Part shown: piece after piece, positions 5,618 to 8,402 of the stretch
Numbering within the stretch: position 1 is the first letter of the stretch
How the letters are laid out: each line of letters begins with the position of its first letter
NCBI GenBank assembly: GCA_029267455.1
Contig: JAJUIX010000046.1
Coordinates: 1 to 8,402 of the forward strand
DNA length: 8,402 bases
DNA from: Enteractinococcus sp.
Lineage (GTDB): Bacteria; Actinomycetota; Actinomycetes; Actinomycetales; Micrococcaceae
Direction: 5' to 3'
Made by a program: the position numbers and the translations under genes
Notes under the pieces: model-generated
The model's database searches: none
What the model was told of the DNA's origin: nothing
What the model saw: only the letters and a program-made list of their open reading frames with translations

Positions 5618-8402
5618 GAGCTTTGGAAATAGCCGCACCGGGCGATGCCGGCAATTGGAGCTTTTCGGCGAACGCGTCGGTGACACTGAGTGGATCGGTG
5701 AAGACATCAATGGCCCACAGCGTATCGTTATGCCACCCGAGTCTGGCCAGCTGTGCCGGGATAGTCCGGGTTCGCGTGCGCACCGGCGTGTGGTGGTAGC
5801 GGGTGGAGCCATCATAACCGACGGCGACCGGTAGGTAATCCTCTGTATAAAAGTCGGGTCGGTGATGGTCCGGGGTGTACAGCAACAGGTCGGTAAAACC
5901 TCGGTGGTCGAACTGGTGCGCGGCCCCTCGGGCCCCGAGGTGTTGGACGAAGTCGTCGCTGAGATAATCAACCGGCTGCGAGTTTGGTGCATTGACCGGC
6001 TGCCCGACGGTGGCCGGAAGATTGATGAGCAGTTCCCAGAAGTAATAGGCACCCGACATCAGATTGTCGAACTGTATTTCCTGCGGGTGGATCGCGGTGT
6101 AGACCGTAATCTGTTGGCGAGCTCGGGTAAAGGCGGTCGCATAGTATTCGATGCCATGCTGTTCGGACAGCGGACCGAAGTGATGCACAACCTTGCCAGT
6201 TGCTGTTCGCCCATAACCCAGGGTAAAGATCACGTGATCGGCGACGATGCCGTGAGCGCGCTCCATGGGCGCGACCACGAACGCTTGGCCATTGGGTGAG
6301 GTCTCGGCGCTAAAGAATTTGGTAGCCCACCGGTGGTTGGGCAGGTTATAGCGAATCGATTCAGCAATACGTCGAGCATGCGCCGGATTCGAAGCGATCA
6401 CAGCCAGGGATTGTTCTGGTTTGTCTCGGAAGTGTTCAAAGACGGTGTCGACGGTGCGCGTGACCTCGGCGGTGGTAGATTCCACGCCGTCGTCACCCAT
6501 GCCCGGACTGCCGGGTTCGGTCAGGTATTCCACATGAATCCCGGTTTGGGTACTGGTTGCAACTTCTTGCGGTGTCGGTGCACGGTCGAGTCCGCCGTTG
6601 TAGAGCTGTTTGCCCAGCGTGCGTGCCAGGTACTGGTTGACGCCGCGGTGCATGATTTTCAACGGCACGACGGGCAGTACACGGGTTAGCGCCTGGTGCA
6701 CCGACTCGGCTTGGCGTGGATCCGCGGGGCGTGCGGTCGGATCGATCGAGACTTGGAAGCTCACCGGCCGTCCGGAGACGGCATCACCGAAGGCCACGAC
6801 CTGTTCGGCCCGCGAGATGGCCCCCAGACCGGTCGCTAAGCCGATGGTTTCGGCGTCTAAGACCAGCACGGTATCAAAGGTGATGTCGGCGGGCAGTTCT
6901 GCCAGTGCTAGCGGTGAAGTGGTCAGGATCGGGATGAGTGGTTGGAGCAGTTTGGGGTTGATGCTCAAGATGGTTTCCACATTGGCTCCGCCCGTGCGCA
7001 AGAGTCGACGCAGTGAATCGGCGGCGTCCGGGTAGCTGCGAGTAGCTTGTTCCCAACGGGTCGCCAATTTGTGGCGTACCCGGGAGGGCCCGGATTCCAG
7101 GTGGGCGGTATCAGCGATCCGAAATTCTTGTTCGAGGCGTGCCAGCTGTTTACCGGTGGTGGCGGCCAGGTGCTCATCTGCGGAGATCATGGCTTCCAGG
7201 GCAGACTGCCACCAGGCAACCTCAAGTTCCAACGTCACCTGATCGGCAGTGACTCCACGGGCTTGGAAGTCTGCCAACAGTTCGTCTAGACCTTGTTCGG
7301 TCAGCTGGTCAATGACGATGGTGCGTTCCGGCAGGGTGTGCAGGGTTTGCGCGTCGTCGACCAGGGCGGTCAACACCTCGTGCAGATCGCCCGGATCAAT
7401 TTTGGTTAGGTGCTCGGCTTCGGTCACCGCCGGGGCCAGCATGTCCTGAAGACGGTTGAGGTCCTCGTAGAGTTTATGCGTGTCCTCAGCCAATGCTTCG
7501 ACGCCGGTGGGGATGACGGGATTGCGCTTCGAAGTGGTCCACTGATTCCAGCCGGTCAGCTGATCTTGAACTTTGACCAGGGCCTCGTGCAGGTTGGGGA
7601 TATCAACGCCGGGACGAATGTACTCGCGTGCCAACCACCGCAGCCGGGTGCGCGTCATGGCCGACATATCGATACCGTGTTCTTTCCGCCACGCTCCAGT
7701 TGCGGTGGCGGCGATCAGGTCGGTGACCGGACGGTCGAAAATATCCGGGGTGAATTTATCTAACGTATCGCGGACTTCGCGTAGCAGCTCGACCTGTTGG
7801 ATCCACTCGGTGACGTTATTGCCGATGGTCAATTGGGCGTGTGCCGTAGCGGCTTCTAAGCGTGGGGCCACATCGGAGAGGTCACGGTGGACCTGTTCGG
7901 CCAGCTCGAGGGCGGCCTCGGCTTCATGCACGTTGCGTAAGCGGGCCCCGTACCAGGGAGATTCGGTGGACGATTTATCAAAAGCGCCCAGTTCTGCCGC
8001 GTAGCGCAATTGCTCGGCAACCTCTTGACGATCCACGGTCGCATCAAGGACGGAACGCTTCAGCCGCACCGAGGTAGCGGGGGCAGGATCGGCGTTCATG
8101 AGAGTGACCAGTTCGTTCATCGCCTGGATGGGTGAACACTGCCACCGTTCTCGGACCTCATGCAGCGAGTGTGTGTGGTCAACTAATTGCTGGCGCACAT
8201 CACGCAGGGTTTCGTGAATGCGGCGCACCGCGGGTTCCTTGGCTCGCTCGGCACTGAGCAGGGAACGAATGAGTTGCTGCGTGACCTCTTTGGGCCCGGT
8301 ATCTGCCTGGACGCTCAAGACCAGCGGGTCCAGTTGGATGCCGGCCAACCGGTTAGAAAACTCGGTCAGCGTCGAGGTGTTTTCGGCGATCACCAGCACG
8401 CG
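5601..8402 (-). CDS. Large SF1 helicase-like protein with C-terminal nuclease-like domain (5' end missing)
   Basis: The gene is partial. The frame is open to the right edge (CGC codon at 8400-8402) and GTG 8399 is not a credible start. Numbering residues from 8399, the chain begins in the strand that follows Walker A in DNA2/NAM7-type helicases (LVIAENTSTLTEF, 2-14), so motif I lies outside the window. A charged, mostly helical stretch fills about 40-500. The motor resumes with SPLALAELPADITFDTVLVL (495-514) and DAET at the Walker B place (515-518), GDAVSGRPVSF (538-548) for motif III, HRGVNQYL (584-591) for motif IV, AHGIVADHVIFTLGYG (715-730) for motif V and TRAR (758-761) for motif VI. Residues about 811-907 resemble the Vsr/MTES_1575 nuclease: FTDLLLY, VGYDG, then LGWHNDTLWAIDVFTDP. 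Several catalytic residues are absent. The molecular role is unknown. The small basic gene overlaps its stop. Confidence 0.85.
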   Translation of the reverse strand, partial: RVLVIAENTSTLTEFSNRLAGIQLDPLVLSVQADTGPKEVTQQLIRSLLSAERAKEPAVRRIHETLRDVRQQLVDHTHSLHEVRERWQCSPIQAMNELVTLMNADPAPATSVRLKRSVLDATVDRQEVAEQLRYAAELGAFDKSSTESPWYGARLRNVHEAEAALELAEQVHRDLSDVAPRLEAATAHAQLTIGNNVTEWIQQVELLREVRDTLDKFTPDIFDRPVTDLIAATATGAWRKEHGIDMSAMTRTRLRWLAREYIRPGVDIPNLHEALVKVQDQLTGWNQWTTSKRNPVIPTGVEALAEDTHKLYEDLNRLQDMLAPAVTEAEHLTKIDPGDLHEVLTALVDDAQTLHTLPERTIVIDQLTEQGLDELLADFQARGVTADQVTLELEVAWWQSALEAMISADEHLAATTGKQLARLEQEFRIADTAHLESGPSRVRHKLATRWEQATRSYPDAADSLRRLLRTGGANVETILSINPKLLQPLIPILTTSPLALAELPADITFDTVLVLDAETIGLATGLGAISRAEQVVAFGDAVSGRPVSFQVSIDPTARPADPRQAESVHQALTRVLPVVPLKIMHRGVNQYLARTLGKQLYNGGLDRAPTPQEVATSTQTGIHVEYLTEPGSPGMGDDGVESTTAEVTRTVDTVFEHFRDKPEQSLAVIASNPAHARRIAESIRYNLPNHRWATKFFSAETSPNGQAFVVAPMERAHGIVADHVIFTLGYGRTATGKVVHHFGPLSEQHGIEYYATAFTRARQQITVYTAIHPQEIQFDNLMSGAYYFWELLINLPATVGQPVNAPNSQPVDYLSDDFVQHLGARGAAHQFDHRGFTDLLLYTPDHHRPDFYTEDYLPVAVGYDGSTRYHHTPVRTRTRTIPAQLARLGWHNDTLWAIDVFTDPLSVTDAFAEKLQLPASPGAAISKAHDDDD

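Noticed and set aside
5618..6052. N-terminal extension of the small basic protein to ATG 6052
   Set aside because: It would lie in a shadow frame under the nuclease-like domain; composition (Thr/Arg/Ser/Pro) is typical of a shadow, and only the part after 5617 shows its own features.

Overview
The window looks like a piece of an actinobacterial chromosome, probably Micrococcales (Micrococcaceae-like). The signs are moderate-to-high GC, GTG starts, few Shine-Dalgarno sequences, and protein families and gene order familiar from actinobacteria. The lineage is an inference from recollection; no search was run. No tRNA, rRNA, CRISPR array, insertion sequence or phage gene is visible. Coding density is very high.

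Layout. A 138-base leader with a strong inverted repeat precedes a 616-residue TPR-type helical repeat protein (139-1989, +). It meets tail to tail, with interlocked stop codons, an APH-fold small-molecule kinase (1986-3185, -). Reading leftward from 4721 the minus strand carries a RimJ-like N-acetyltransferase (4101-4721), a three-helix membrane protein with a long acidic, proline-rich cytoplasmic tail (3192-4022), and then the kinase; the last two are only 6 bases apart and likely co-transcribed. A 72-base divergent promoter region (4722-4793) separates the acetyltransferase from 5-formyltetrahydrofolate cyclo-ligase (4794-5411, +). That gene again interlocks stops with a 69-residue basic protein (5408-5617, -), whose start lies inside the end of a long helicase-like gene (5601-8402, -) cut by the right edge of the window.

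How the parts relate. Cyclo-ligase divergent from rimJ plus a membrane protein recalls the actinobacterial block fthC / galU-moeA-rimJ-membrane protein (for example Rv0992c to Rv0996 in M. tuberculosis). Here galU and the moeA/gephyrin-like gene are absent between the two arms. The membrane protein occupies the position of the gephyrin receptor (GlpR) described in corynebacterial cell division.

Most unusual item. The helicase-like protein keeps the overall plan of a large superfamily 1 helicase with a C-terminal Vsr/MTES_1575-like nuclease domain. However, it lacks the expected Walker B Glu position, the motif III Gln and the nuclease Glu, so it may be a repurposed, non-canonical machine. Its small basic partner is probably translationally coupled to it.
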